A stretch of DNA of 64,000 nt from Asanoa ferruginea (lineage in GTDB: Bacteria > Actinomycetota > Actinomycetes > Mycobacteriales > Micromonosporaceae): assembly GCF_003387075.1 (NCBI RefSeq), contig NZ_QUMQ01000001.1, positions 6,510,001 through 6,574,000 of the forward strand. Direction: 5' to 3'. The notes beneath the pieces are model-generated. The model was not told the DNA's origin. It did not search any database and worked only from the letters and a program-made list of their open reading frames with translations. The translations under genes and the position numbers were made by a program. Positions 28,010-35,899 of the stretch are shown here, piece after piece (position 1 is the stretch's first letter; the number at the start of each line of letters is the position of its first letter).

Positions 28010-28584
28010 CGGCGTACCCCCGTCCGGCGTCGGATCTGTGGTGTTGCCCGCGCCGTGGCGGGCGGGTCGAACGCGGCCCGCTTGAGCCGCCCGTCGGCGC
28101 TGTCGAGCCATTTCACGACCGAGTCGAGCCGGAAGAGCTCGGCGTCGACCACCAGGGCCAGGCCGATGTCGAGGCCGGCCTCCTCCTCCTTGAGGCTGGT
28201 CCACTCCTGCATCAGCTCGACCAGGTAGCGGCGGTGTTCCTGGATCACCTCGTGCACGTCGACGCCGGGCAGGCGGACCGCAATCAGGATCTTGATCACC
28301 AGCTCGTCGCGCGGTGGCGAGGCCAGATCGGGCGGCGTGCGCAGCCAACCGGACAGCTCCTCGGCGCCGTCGGCGGTGATCCGGAAGCCCTTCTGCGGCC
28401 CGGCATCGGCGTCGTCGTCGGACTCCACCAGCCCGTCGCGCTCCAGCCGTTGCAGCGTGGTGTAGACCTGCCCGACGTTGAGCGGCCACACCTCGCCGGT
28501 GCGTGCCTCGAACTCCTCGCGGAGCTGGAGGCCATATTTCGGGCCCTCGCTGAGCAGCGCCAACAGCGCGTGCCGGACACTCAC
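28006..28584 (-). CDS. PadR-family transcriptional regulator
   Basis: A 192-residue PadR protein: winged helix VRHALLALLSEGPKYGLQL, NVGQVYTTLQRLERDGLVE, and a C-terminal PadR dimerization helix region (VVDAELFRLDSVVKWLDS). GTG 28582-28584 (VSVRHALL) is chosen because the winged helix starts there; a longer frame adds only promoter-like sequence. It heads the ABC exporter operon and lies just after an AT-rich palindrome, so it probably represses its own operon until an inducer is bound, as is known for LmrR-like PadR proteins. Confidence 0.9.
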   Translation of the reverse strand: MSVRHALLALLSEGPKYGLQLREEFEARTGEVWPLNVGQVYTTLQRLERDGLVESDDDADAGPQKGFRITADGAEELSGWLRTPPDLASPPRDELVIKILIAVRLPGVDVHEVIQEHRRYLVELMQEWTSLKEEEAGLDIGLALVVDAELFRLDSVVKWLDSADGRLKRAAFDPPATARATPQIRRRTGVRR

Positions 28585-28601
28585 GACGTCACCATGCCGG
28601 G

Positions 28602-28619
28602 TATGATACTCAGTATATT
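28602..28619 (-). promoter_or_regulatory. PadR operator and -10 region
   Basis: The palindrome ATACT-C-AGTAT (28606-28616) sits in an unusually AT-rich stretch about 20 bp before the padR GTG. Read on the minus strand it contains TATACT and TATCAT, either of which could be the -10. The overlap of palindrome and -10 fits autorepression. Confidence 0.6.
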
Positions 28620-28628
28620 GCCTTCGGT

Positions 28629-29543
28629 TCAAGCCTTTCCGGTGATGTCGCCGGCGACATCGTGCAGCAGCGCGAGAAACGCGCCGACGAGCGGCGTGAG
28701 CGAGGCGTCGGTGAGCGTCGCGGCGTAGAGCCGGCGGTGCAGGCCGCGCTCGGTCAGTTCACGGTGGACAGTGCCGGGCGTCGCGCTCAGCGCCAGCCTC
28801 GAGACCAGTGCGACGCCGATGCCGGTGCCGACCAGAGCCTGTGCGACGTCGTACGACGCGGTCTGGAACCGTACCTTCGGCGTGAAGCCCGCGGCCGCGG
28901 TGGCCCGGTCGAACTGGGCCCGGGCGGCATGGCCGGCGATGATCGTCACCCACGCCTCGTCGCGGAGCCGGGCCAGGTCGAGCGCGCCGCCGGCCGAAGC
29001 CAGTGGGTGGTCGTCGGGCAGCACCACGACCATCGGGTCGGCGAGCAGCGGGTGCAGCGTGACGTGCTCGGGCGGCACCGGCGGCTCGTCCCAGGCGGCG
29101 ATCACGGCCAGGTCGAGCTCGCCGGCCGCGACGGCCGGCATGCCCTGATCGGAGGTGATGTCGACGACCGACAGGTCGGCGTCGGCGTGCCGGTGCCGCA
29201 ACGCGGTCAACGCCGGCGGCAGCAGGCGCAACGCGGCGGCCTGGAACGCGCCGATCCGCAGCCGCAGCGACAACTCGCCGAGCAGCGCGGCCAGGCCGGT
29301 GCCGGCCTCCCGGGTGTGCCGGTCGATCCCGTGCCCGTGCGTCGCGAGCAGGGCCCCGGCCACCGTCAGCGAGGCACCTCGCGGGCCACGCCGGACCAGC
29401 GGCGCGCCGCAGGCCCGTTCGGCCCGGGCCACCTGCTGGGTCACCGCCGCCGCGGTGACGCCCAGCGCGGTCGCGGCGGCCGCGAGCGAACCGTGCCGCT
29501 CGATCAGGGCGAGGAGGCGCAACTGCCCGGGCTCCATCAGCAT
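28629..29543 (-). CDS. LysR-family transcriptional regulator
   Basis: A 304-residue regulator with the N-terminal winged helix-turn-helix (LLALIERHGSLAAAATALGV, VTQQVARAERACGAPLVRRG) and the two-lobed substrate-binding domain (MPAVAAGELDLAVIAAWDEP, VQALVGTGIGVALVSRLAL-type C-terminal lobe). The start may be ATG 29543 or ATG 29537. It diverges from the LysE-type exporter gene, the classic LysR arrangement, so it probably activates that exporter in response to a small ligand. Confidence 0.9.
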   Translation of the reverse strand: MLMEPGQLRLLALIERHGSLAAAATALGVTAAAVTQQVARAERACGAPLVRRGPRGASLTVAGALLATHGHGIDRHTREAGTGLAALLGELSLRLRIGAFQAAALRLLPPALTALRHRHADADLSVVDITSDQGMPAVAAGELDLAVIAAWDEPPVPPEHVTLHPLLADPMVVVLPDDHPLASAGGALDLARLRDEAWVTIIAGHAARAQFDRATAAAGFTPKVRFQTASYDVAQALVGTGIGVALVSRLALSATPGTVHRELTERGLHRRLYAATLTDASLTPLVGAFLALLHDVAGDITGKA

Positions 29544-29614
29544 TAAAAGAGCTTAAGCCTGAGCCGGTGAACATTTACTTCCCTGAAGCGGCGTCGGTTC
29601 GGCAGCCTGGAGGC

Positions 29615-30226
29615 ATGCCGATCCACCTCCCGGCGTTCATCGCCACCACCTGGTTGCTGGCGATGCTGCCCGGCGTCGGGCAGGCCCTCATCCTGCGGCA
29701 GGCCCTCGACGGCGGCGCCCGCCGGGCCTGGGCCAGCATCGGCGGCACCTGCACCGGGCTGCTGATCTGGACCACCGCCGCGGCCGCCGGGCTCTCCGCG
29801 GTGCTGCTGGCCAATCCGCACGCGTACGCGGCCGTCCGGATCGCCGGCGGTGTGCTGCTCGGCGCGCTGGGCGTGAGCACGCTGCTGGCGCTGCGCCGGC
29901 GCACCGTGGCCGTCGCCGTCGCGACGCCCGGCTATCGGCGGGCCTTCGCCGCCGGCCTGGCCACCAACCTCGGCAACCCCAAGGCCGGCGTGTTCGCCAT
30001 CTCGCTGCTGCCGCAGTTCCTGTCGGCACACGGCCCGGTCTTCCTCTCCAGCATCGCCCTCGGCGCCCTGTGGGCCCTGGTCACCGGCGCCTGGTACGTG
30101 CTGTTCACCTGGATCGTCAACCGCGGCCGCACGCTGGTGTCGAGGCCCGCCGTCCACCGCGGCCTGCAACTGGTCACGGGCTGCGTGCTGCTCTGCCTCG
30201 GCACGGCGGTGGCGGCGGGGATCTAG
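29615..30226 (+). CDS. LysE/RhtB-family amino-acid exporter
   Basis: A 203-residue membrane protein with six hydrophobic helices. The family signature PGVGQALILRQALDGGARRAWASIGG near the N-terminus (Pro-Gly-Pro-like region plus G-x-x-x-G) and NLGNPKAGVFAISLLPQF in the middle are typical of LysE/RhtB. ATG 29615 is used because GGAGG lies just upstream; a GTG at 29567 would add a polar leader that does not fit. Exported substrate unknown. Confidence 0.85.
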   Translation: MPIHLPAFIATTWLLAMLPGVGQALILRQALDGGARRAWASIGGTCTGLLIWTTAAAAGLSAVLLANPHAYAAVRIAGGVLLGALGVSTLLALRRRTVAVAVATPGYRRAFAAGLATNLGNPKAGVFAISLLPQFLSAHGPVFLSSIALGALWALVTGAWYVLFTWIVNRGRTLVSRPAVHRGLQLVTGCVLLCLGTAVAAGI

Positions 30227-30235
30227 CCTGGGCTG

Positions 30236-30877
30236 ATGCTGCTCGCGCTGCCGTTCCGGGGCACCTGGCGGGTGCGCAACAGTCCCGCGCGGCGGGTGCC
30301 GAGCCACGGCACCCACCTGTTCGCGACGACGTACGCCATGGATTTCATCGCTGTTCGAGACGGCCGGACGGCACCGACGCGCGACTGGCGCACGCTGCTG
30401 GCCACCGAGCCACCGGACCGGTTCTTCGCCTTCGGCCTGCCGATCCTCGCGCCGGCCGCCGGCACCGTGGCGGCGGTGCATTCCGGCGCCCCCGACCACG
30501 AGGCACGCCGTTCACCGTTGGCGCTGGCGGGCTACGCGCTGACCCAGGCGTCCCGGGCCGGGGGCGGCGCGGCGGCGATCGCCGGCAACCACGTGATCCT
30601 CGCGGTCGAGGGCGGCTATGTCGTGCTCGCACACCTGCGGGCCGGTTCTGTCCGGGTGCGGGTGGGCGACGCGGTGGTGGCCGGCCAGGAGGTGGGGCTG
30701 TGCGGCAACTCCGGCAACTCGACCCAGCCACACCTGCACCTCCAGGCGATGGACGGGCTCGACCCCTTCGCCGCCCGCGGGTTGCCGATGGAGTTCCGGT
30801 CCTACCGCGTGTCGGGCCGGCCGGGCATCGTCGATCGAGGCGTCCCGGGGGAGTCGGAGATCGTGGAGCCGGGCTAG
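30236..30877 (+). CDS. M23-family metallopeptidase (lacks export signal)
   Basis: A 213-residue protein with the M23 lysostaphin-like core: [15 protein letters not shown] supplies the His/Asp pair, [20 protein letters not shown] is the central strand and [18 protein letters not shown] contains the H-x-H zinc ligand. The zinc set therefore looks intact. There is no signal peptide or membrane helix, unusual for a cell-wall enzyme. ATG 30236. It is followed 11 bp later by a methyltransferase and DUF4291 gene on the same strand. Confidence 0.78.
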   Translation: MLLALPFRGTWRVRNSPARRVPSHGTHLFATTYAMDFIAVRDGRTAPTRDWRTLLATEPPDRFFAFGLPILAPAAGTVAAVHSGAPDHEARRSPLALAGYALTQASRAGGGAAAIAGNHVILAVEGGYVVLAHLRAGSVRVRVGDAVVAGQEVGLCGNSGNSTQPHLHLQAMDGLDPFAARGLPMEFRSYRVSGRPGIVDRGVPGESEIVEPG

Positions 30878-30888
30878 GGTGTCCCGTC

Positions 30889-31524
30889 GTGACTGCGGAC
30901 GACTGGCTGGCGGACACCCGAACCTCCTACGACACCGTGGCGCTCAGCTACGCGGCGACGATGGTCGACTCGATCGAGGGCGCGCCGGAGTTGCGGGCGG
31001 CGCTGGCGCGATTCGCCGACCTGGTCCACGACGCGGGCGGCGGCCCGGTGCTCGACGCGGGCTGCGGCCCCGGCCACGTGACCGCACACCTGCACGCGCT
31101 CGGCGTCGACGGGTTCGGCGTCGACCTCTCGCCGGGAATGGTCGACGTGGCCAGGCGCGACCACCCGCACCTGCGGTTCTCGGTCGGCTCGATGACCGCG
31201 CTCGACCTCGCCGACGCGTCGGTGAGCGGGCTGCTGGCGTTCTGGTCGCTGGTGCACGTCCCGGACGACGCGGTGCCGACCATCTTCGCGGAGTTCCGGC
31301 GCGTGCTGCGGCCGGGCGGGCCGTTGCTGGTCGGGTTCCACGCCGGCACCGGGTCGCGCCTCAAGACCGAGGGCTACGGCGGACACCCGATGAAGGTGTA
31401 CGTCCACCGCCGCCAACCCGACCAGGTCGCCGGCTGGCTGCGCGACGCGGGCTTCACGGTCATCGACGAGGCACTGCCCGGCATCGACCCGGGGATCCTG
31501 TTCGCCCGGCGGCCGGCCATATGA
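30889..31524 (+). CDS. SAM-dependent methyltransferase (class I)
   Basis: A 211-residue methyltransferase starting with GTG ([20 protein letters not shown]). Motif I is [15 protein letters not shown], followed by [31 protein letters not shown] and [11 protein letters not shown]. The acceptor is unknown. The stop codon overlaps the ATG of the DUF4291 gene (ATGA), implying translational coupling. Confidence 0.85.
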   Translation: MTADDWLADTRTSYDTVALSYAATMVDSIEGAPELRAALARFADLVHDAGGGPVLDAGCGPGHVTAHLHALGVDGFGVDLSPGMVDVARRDHPHLRFSVGSMTALDLADASVSGLLAFWSLVHVPDDAVPTIFAEFRRVLRPGGPLLVGFHAGTGSRLKTEGYGGHPMKVYVHRRQPDQVAGWLRDAGFTVIDEALPGIDPGILFARRPAI

Positions 31525-32110
31525 ACGAGGTCCGCGCTCGGTTCACCGCGGACACTGTGACCGTCTATCAGGCCTACTCATCCGCGATCGCGCTGCCGGC
31601 CCTGGCACACGGCGGCTTCGTCCCGCCGTTCAGTCGCGACCGGATGACGTGGATCAAGCCGTCGTTCCTGTGGATGATGTATCGCTGCGGGTGGCCACCA
31701 AGCCCGGCCAGGAAAATGTGCTGGCGATCGAGATCACCAGGACCGGGTTCGAGTGGGCGCTGGCGAACGCCTGCCTGAGCCACTTCGACCGGGACCGCTA
31801 CCCGTCCAGCGGGGACTGGTCGCGGCAGCTCAAGGCCAGCCCGGTGCGGGTGCAGTGGGACCCGGAACGCTCGCTCTCCCTCAAGCCGCTGCCGCACCGG
31901 TCACTCCAGGTAGGGCTGACCGGTGTCGCCGCGGCCCGGTACGTCGACGAATGGATCACCGGCATCACCGAGGTGACCGGCACGGCACGCGCGATCAGGG
32001 AACTGCTGCGCGCCGGCGACGACACCGCTGCCCGCGCGCTGCTGCCGGTCGAGCGCGTTTACCCGCTTCCGGCACCCGTCGCAGCGAACATCGGGGCGGC
32101 CATCGACTAG
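31521..32110 (+). pseudogene. DUF4291 gene with a one-base frameshift
   Basis: ATG 31521 opens [20 protein letters not shown] and continues to [17 protein letters not shown], a strongly conserved DUF4291 stretch. At 31692-31696 the frame is lost. Adding one G after the GG at 31693-31694 gives TGG GCC ACC and restores [19 protein letters not shown] and the rest of the family to the stop at 32110. So the complete family protein (about 196 aa) is encoded but split by a one-base deletion. No alternative start serves the second part. DUF4291 has no established function. Confidence 0.8.
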
Positions 32111-32119
32111 CCGCCGTCC

Positions 32120-32848
32120 TTATTGGACGAACTGCTGCCCGCCGTCGATGTCGTACGTCGCGCCGGTCAATGCGGTGTTGGTCATGATGTGCACCGCGAG
32201 CGCCGCGACGTCTTGCGCTGTCACGACCCGGCCGATCGGGTTGGTGGTGCGCAGTTCCTCGCGGCGCGCGTCGAGGTCGTCGCCGAGCAGCCGGGCCGAC
32301 AGCGGGGTGTCGACGAAGCCGGCCGCGATCAGGTTGGCCCGCACCGGCGCGATCTCGAGTGCCAGGGAGGCGATGAACGGCGGGAGTGCCGCGGTGCCGG
32401 CCGAGACGATCCCCAGGCCGCGGGCGATCCGCCGGCCGCCGGTGCCGCCCATCAGGAGCAGGGTGCCACCGGGTCGCATCCGGCTCGCCGCGTTGCGGGC
32501 GACGCCGAGCGCCAGCACGATGTGGTCGCTGACCGCGAGGGCCACCTCCGCCGGGTCCATCTCGAGCAGCGGGCCGTAGCGCGGGCCACCGGCGGTGATC
32601 AGCACGTGGTCGATCGGTCCCGGCACGTCCTGGAAGAACCCCGCGAGGGCGGCCGCGTCGGTCGCGTCGAACGCCGCGGTGCGCAGCGCGCCGATGTCGC
32701 GCGCCGCCTGGTCGAGCCGGTCCTGGTTGCGGCCGGTGAGGATGACGTCGGCGCCTTCGGCGCGGGCGAGCCGGCCGGTCTCCAGGCCGATGCCGGCGCT
32801 GCCGCCGATGAGCACTACGGTCTGTCCGGCCAGCGCTGGTGTCGGCAT
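32120..32848 (-). CDS. SDR-family protein lacking the catalytic Tyr-Lys pair
   Basis: A 242-residue Rossmann protein with GGSAGIGLE near the N-terminus, ILTGRNQDRLDQ, AGG in place of NAG and the C-terminal VTGATYDIDGG-like tail (LTGATYDIDGGQQ). At the active site the usual Y-x-x-x-K is replaced by SAGTAALPPFIASLA, with no Tyr or Lys. ATG 32848 is chosen because a -10-like TAAAAT lies 8 bp upstream and would give a leaderless transcript; ATG 32857 is alternative. It may bind nucleotide but use another mechanism. Divergent from the ECF sigma gene. Confidence 0.78.
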   Translation of the reverse strand: MPTPALAGQTVVLIGGSAGIGLETGRLARAEGADVILTGRNQDRLDQAARDIGALRTAAFDATDAAALAGFFQDVPGPIDHVLITAGGPRYGPLLEMDPAEVALAVSDHIVLALGVARNAASRMRPGGTLLLMGGTGGRRIARGLGIVSAGTAALPPFIASLALEIAPVRANLIAAGFVDTPLSARLLGDDLDARREELRTTNPIGRVVTAQDVAALAVHIMTNTALTGATYDIDGGQQFVQ

Positions 32849-32855
32849 GCGGTCC

Positions 32856-32861
32856 ATTTTA
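32856..32861 (-). promoter_or_regulatory. -10 element for the SDR gene
   Basis: TAAAAT on the minus strand at 32861-32856 is a near-consensus -10. Transcription would start about 32848-32849, at the second in-frame ATG. The -35 region is weak. This supports the shorter start and a leaderless mRNA. Confidence 0.45.
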
Positions 32862-32937
32862 TCCCTTTCCGGACCGTGACCACCCTCGCCACACTCCCGA
32901 TGTCACCTCCGCCGGCACTCGCAGGTCTAACTCGGTG

Positions 32938-33450
32938 ATGACGGAGGTGACGGTGGACGGCGAAGTCGACCTGCACGAGATCTACCGCGTCACGGCACGC
33001 CGGCTGACGGCCCAGCTCTACGGGCTGACCGGCGACTATGCCGAGGCGCAGGATGCGGTGCACGAGGCGTTCGCGCGGGCGCTCGCGCGCCCGTCGCTGC
33101 TGCGCGGGGTGGCGAGCCCCGAGGCGTGGCTGCGGACGGTGGCGATGAACGTGGCGCGCTCGCGACACAGGCGAAGAGTCCTGTTCGACCGGTTGGCGAA
33201 GGCCGGCCGGTTGCCCCGCGAGGAGGTGGTCCCGTCCCTGTCGCCCGACCACGTGGCGCTGGTCGCCGCGCTGCAACGGCTGCCACGCGTGGTGCGCGAG
33301 GCGGTGGTGCTGCACTACATCGCCGACCTGCCGGTCGCGGAGGTGGCCGCGACGCTCGGCTGCAGCGTGGAGGCGGTCAAGACCCGCCTGCTGCGGGGGC
33401 GGCGCGCCCTCGCGACGGACCTCGGCGACAAGGAGGCGACCAATGCGTGA
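32938..33450 (+). CDS. ECF RNA polymerase sigma factor
   Basis: A 170-residue sigma-70 family protein. Region 2 includes YGLTGDYAEAQDAVHEAFARAL and WLRTVAMNVARSRHRRR; region 4 includes VVREAVVLHYIADLPVAEVA and SVEAVKTRLLRGRRAL with its helix-turn-helix. ATG 32938, though GTG 32935 is adjacent. Its stop overlaps the next gene by 8 bp, as usual for sigma/anti-sigma pairs. Confidence 0.9.
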   Translation: MTEVTVDGEVDLHEIYRVTARRLTAQLYGLTGDYAEAQDAVHEAFARALARPSLLRGVASPEAWLRTVAMNVARSRHRRRVLFDRLAKAGRLPREEVVPSLSPDHVALVAALQRLPRVVREAVVLHYIADLPVAEVAATLGCSVEAVKTRLLRGRRALATDLGDKEATNA

Positions 33451-34684
33451 ACCAGACTTCGCCGGACTGGCCGAGGCGGCCGGCCAGGCGTTCCGACCCG
33501 ACTGGGCCGACGTGGTCGCCAAGGCCGCGCGCCGGCGCCGGTTTCTGCGCGCGTTCGGCGCGGCCGCGGTGGTGGCGGTCGTGGCGGCGGGCGGCGGCAT
33601 CGCGACCGGCGGCGGCTTCGCCGGCGACGGCGGTCCGGGCCCCACTCCGGCACCGGCACCGTCGGGCAGCGCCTATGTGCTGCGGCACGCCGCCGAGAAC
33701 CCCAAGCCCGGTGGGAGCCCGATCCCCGCGGTCTCCGTGACGAGCTACGCGGTAGCGGGCGACCTCGACCATCTCTATCTGCCGATCCGCGACTGCCGTA
33801 GCGCGTGCGTCGACAAGGTGGCGGCCAGCGCCGACCGGGGCGCGACGTGGACGACGTCGGAGATGCCGGGCGGCGGGATCAACTCGGCACGGTTCCTCAC
33901 GGCTGCGGCGGGCGAAACGGTGGTCACGACGGTCAGCCGGCCGGCCACCGCGACGGGCTATTTCACGAGCACCGATGCCGGGCGTACGTGGCGAGCGGCG
34001 ACCGTCACCCCGGTCGAGGAACTGCCGGCCGACGCCGTCTCGGTGGGCGTCGACGAGGATCGGCTGGTCGCCGTCGATCCGGCCACCGGCGACCTCGCCA
34101 GCGTGGCATTGCCGATCATGCAGGCGAGTGTGCTTGGCGTGGCGCCGGAGGTGGGGGAGAGGTGGATCTTCGGATACACCGGTTCCGAGCCGACGTCCCG
34201 GCCCGACAAGCCGAAGTGGATCGGCAAGTCGCTGGCCGTCAGCCGGGACGGCGGGCGCACCTGGAGTGTCCGCAAGCTGCCGAAGGACGCCGTCTTCCGC
34301 AGTGTCGCGGTCGCCGACGGGAAGCGGGCCTACGCGCTCTACAGCGGCAGGGCGGCCGACGACCTGCGCCTCTACCGCAGCGATGACGGCGGAATGACCT
34401 GGAACGGCGGCCACGACATCACGTTCAACTTCCTGGATTTCCCGGACGAGGGCATCTTCGGCCTGGCCGACGGCAGCGCGTTCATCTCGATGAACAACGG
34501 GCTGACCCGGACCACCGACGGTCGCCGGACGACCGCGAGCTGGGCGGGCGTGGGGCCGCGCGCGCACGTACTTGCCGTTCCTGGCGGCTACGTGGCCACC
34601 AGCCTCAATCCGGAGGTGGGCCTCTGGGTCTCCACCGACGACGGCAAGACGTGGAACAAGCTCCCACTGGCCTCGGTGGGGTGA
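33443..34684 (+). CDS. Membrane-anchored Asp-box (BNR) beta-propeller, candidate anti-sigma/sensor
   Basis: A 413-residue protein: 35 cytoplasmic residues, one membrane helix (AFGAAAVVAVVAAGGGIATGG), a Pro-rich linker and an outer propeller. Five Asp boxes are visible: SADRGATW, STDAGRTW, SRDGGRTW, SDDGGMTW and STDDGKTW. These belong to sialidase-like or sortilin-like propellers. The start overlaps the ECF sigma gene, the place of an anti-sigma factor, but no zinc anti-sigma domain is visible in the short N-terminus. It may therefore be a sensor or a secreted-side target of the sigma factor. Confidence 0.8.
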   Translation: MREPDFAGLAEAAGQAFRPDWADVVAKAARRRRFLRAFGAAAVVAVVAAGGGIATGGGFAGDGGPGPTPAPAPSGSAYVLRHAAENPKPGGSPIPAVSVTSYAVAGDLDHLYLPIRDCRSACVDKVAASADRGATWTTSEMPGGGINSARFLTAAAGETVVTTVSRPATATGYFTSTDAGRTWRAATVTPVEELPADAVSVGVDEDRLVAVDPATGDLASVALPIMQASVLGVAPEVGERWIFGYTGSEPTSRPDKPKWIGKSLAVSRDGGRTWSVRKLPKDAVFRSVAVADGKRAYALYSGRAADDLRLYRSDDGGMTWNGGHDITFNFLDFPDEGIFGLADGSAFISMNNGLTRTTDGRRTTASWAGVGPRAHVLAVPGGYVATSLNPEVGLWVSTDDGKTWNKLPLASVG

Positions 34685-34786
34685 GCCCGCGGTGGCCTAC
34701 GGGGTCGACAGGCGTCACTGATCGGTCAGCACGGGCTGAACGAACGTAGCTGGCGGGATCAGCGGCCCTCACTAGACTTCGGGCCC

Positions 34787-35161
34787 ATGATCGACTTTTC
34801 CAATGGTTCTGTCTTCAAGCTCAACCCAGCCCGGCTCGAGGACCTCGGGCCGCTGGTGGCGCCCCTCCTGATCCCGGAGGAGCGCCTGGTGTCGTGCTTC
34901 AAGGCGATGCGCGACTTCGTCGTGTTCACCGACAAGCGGCTGATCGCCGTCAACGTCCAGGGGATCACCGGAAAGAAGCGCGACTTCACTTCGCTTCCGT
35001 ACAGCAAGATTCAGGCCTTTTCGATTGAGACCGCGGGCACGTTCGATCTCGACGCAGAGCTAGACCTGTGGTTCAGCGGGCTCGGCAAGGTGCGCCTCGA
35101 GTTCAAGGGGAGCGCCGACATCCGGGAGCTCGGCCAGCTTGTGGCGCGCTACGTGCTGTAA
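34787..35161 (+). CDS. Bacterial PH-domain protein
   Basis: A 124-residue protein matching the bPH (YvbH-like) fold: EERLVSCFKAMRDFVVFTDKRLIAVN, then SLPYSKIQAFSIETAGTFDLDAELDLWFSG-type strands and a C-terminal helix IRELGQLVARYVL. These domains mediate protein assembly in bacteria; partners unknown. Start ATG 34787. It converges with the NTF2-like gene, 8 bp apart. The 102 bp before it contain no recognised element. Confidence 0.82.
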   Translation: MIDFSNGSVFKLNPARLEDLGPLVAPLLIPEERLVSCFKAMRDFVVFTDKRLIAVNVQGITGKKRDFTSLPYSKIQAFSIETAGTFDLDAELDLWFSGLGKVRLEFKGSADIRELGQLVARYVL

Positions 35162-35169
35162 CCCGCCGG

Positions 35170-35496
35170 TCAGCCGATTTCGAGGCGGGAGATCAGGCCG
35201 TCGCGCAGGGTGACGCGCATCGGGCCGGTGCCGTTGAAGCGTCTGCTGGTCGCGCGGATGGTGACCACGTAGGCGTCGTCGCCGGCTGGCTCGGTCGAGA
35301 GCACCTCGAATTGCATGCCGACACCGATGTTGTCGGTGCGGTCCCAGTCGGCGACTCCATTGTGGCCGGTGAACTCGCGGCTGCCGTCACGGACGTAGGC
35401 GTCGTCGGTGAACGCCGCGACGAAAGCGGCCGAGTCGGCGGCGTTGGTCGCCTCGATCATGGCCGCGATGGGTGCCGGCGGCGTTTGCTCGGCCAT
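35170..35496 (-). CDS. NTF2-like (SnoaL) nuclear-transport-factor-2 fold protein
   Basis: A 108-residue cone-fold protein: MIEATNAADSAAFVAAFTDDAYVRDG is the typical helix and strand opening, followed by FTGHNGVADWDRTDN and strands ending RDGLISRLEIG. Stand-alone members are enzymes or binding proteins for small hydrophobic molecules. ATG 35496 (MAEQTPPAPI) is preferred over a longer frame that adds a disordered segment. Substrate unknown. Confidence 0.72.
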   Translation of the reverse strand: MAEQTPPAPIAAMIEATNAADSAAFVAAFTDDAYVRDGSREFTGHNGVADWDRTDNIGVGMQFEVLSTEPAGDDAYVVTIRATSRRFNGTGPMRVTLRDGLISRLEIG

Positions 35497-35589
35497 GGTC
35501 GGCTCCGTCTCGGGTCGGGTGTCGATCAAACCCATGCTAGCCACGGCACCTCGCGGTTTTCGTCGTATGCCCCGTCTAGCTTTCCGCTC

Positions 35590-35871
35590 ATGAAAGTTGA
35601 CCGGCAGGGCGTTGATCGCGGTCTATCCGGCGCTCACCTCACCATCGCGATCGCGCCGATCGCCGGCCGGCTCACCGCGCTGGCCGGCGATGTCGCGGTC
35701 AACTCCGCCGACTCCGACATGCTCTTCGTGGGCTACCCGGTCGGCTGGCTCGTCCTCGCCGTCACCAGCGCGGCCCCGAGCCAGGCGGCCAGGCCCGGGG
35801 TGGCAGTCGCCTCGTGTGATCGAGCCGTCACGGCCAGCCCCGGCCGATGGCGCGGGGCCGAGGTATTTTAG
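35590..35871 (+). CDS. Doubtful small ORF, 93 aa
   Basis: ATG 35590 opens MKVDRQGVDRGLSGAHLTIA and the frame runs to a stop at 35869-35871. It contains hydrophobic stretches (LTIAIAPIAGRLTALAG, MLFVGYPVGWLVLAVTSAA) that could be membrane helices, but no family is recognised and the C-terminal third is arginine-rich. It may be a remnant of a membrane protein gene or non-coding. It ends at the operator of the TetR gene. Confidence 0.25.
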   Translation: MKVDRQGVDRGLSGAHLTIAIAPIAGRLTALAGDVAVNSADSDMLFVGYPVGWLVLAVTSAAPSQAARPGVAVASCDRAVTASPGRWRGAEVF

Positions 35872-35883
35872 TGATGCCTAATA
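35866..35883 (+). promoter_or_regulatory. Operator of the TetR/SDR regulon (site 1)
   Basis: TTTTAGTG-ATGC-CTAATA (35866-35883) is an imperfect palindrome 17 bp before the tetR start. Its first arm TTTTAGTG is identical to the site before the SDR gene at 36563-36580 and the second arm differs by one base (CTAATA against CTAAAA). Autoregulation by the TetR protein is the simplest reading. Confidence 0.65.
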
Positions 35884-35899
35884 AATGAGGAGGGCGATC

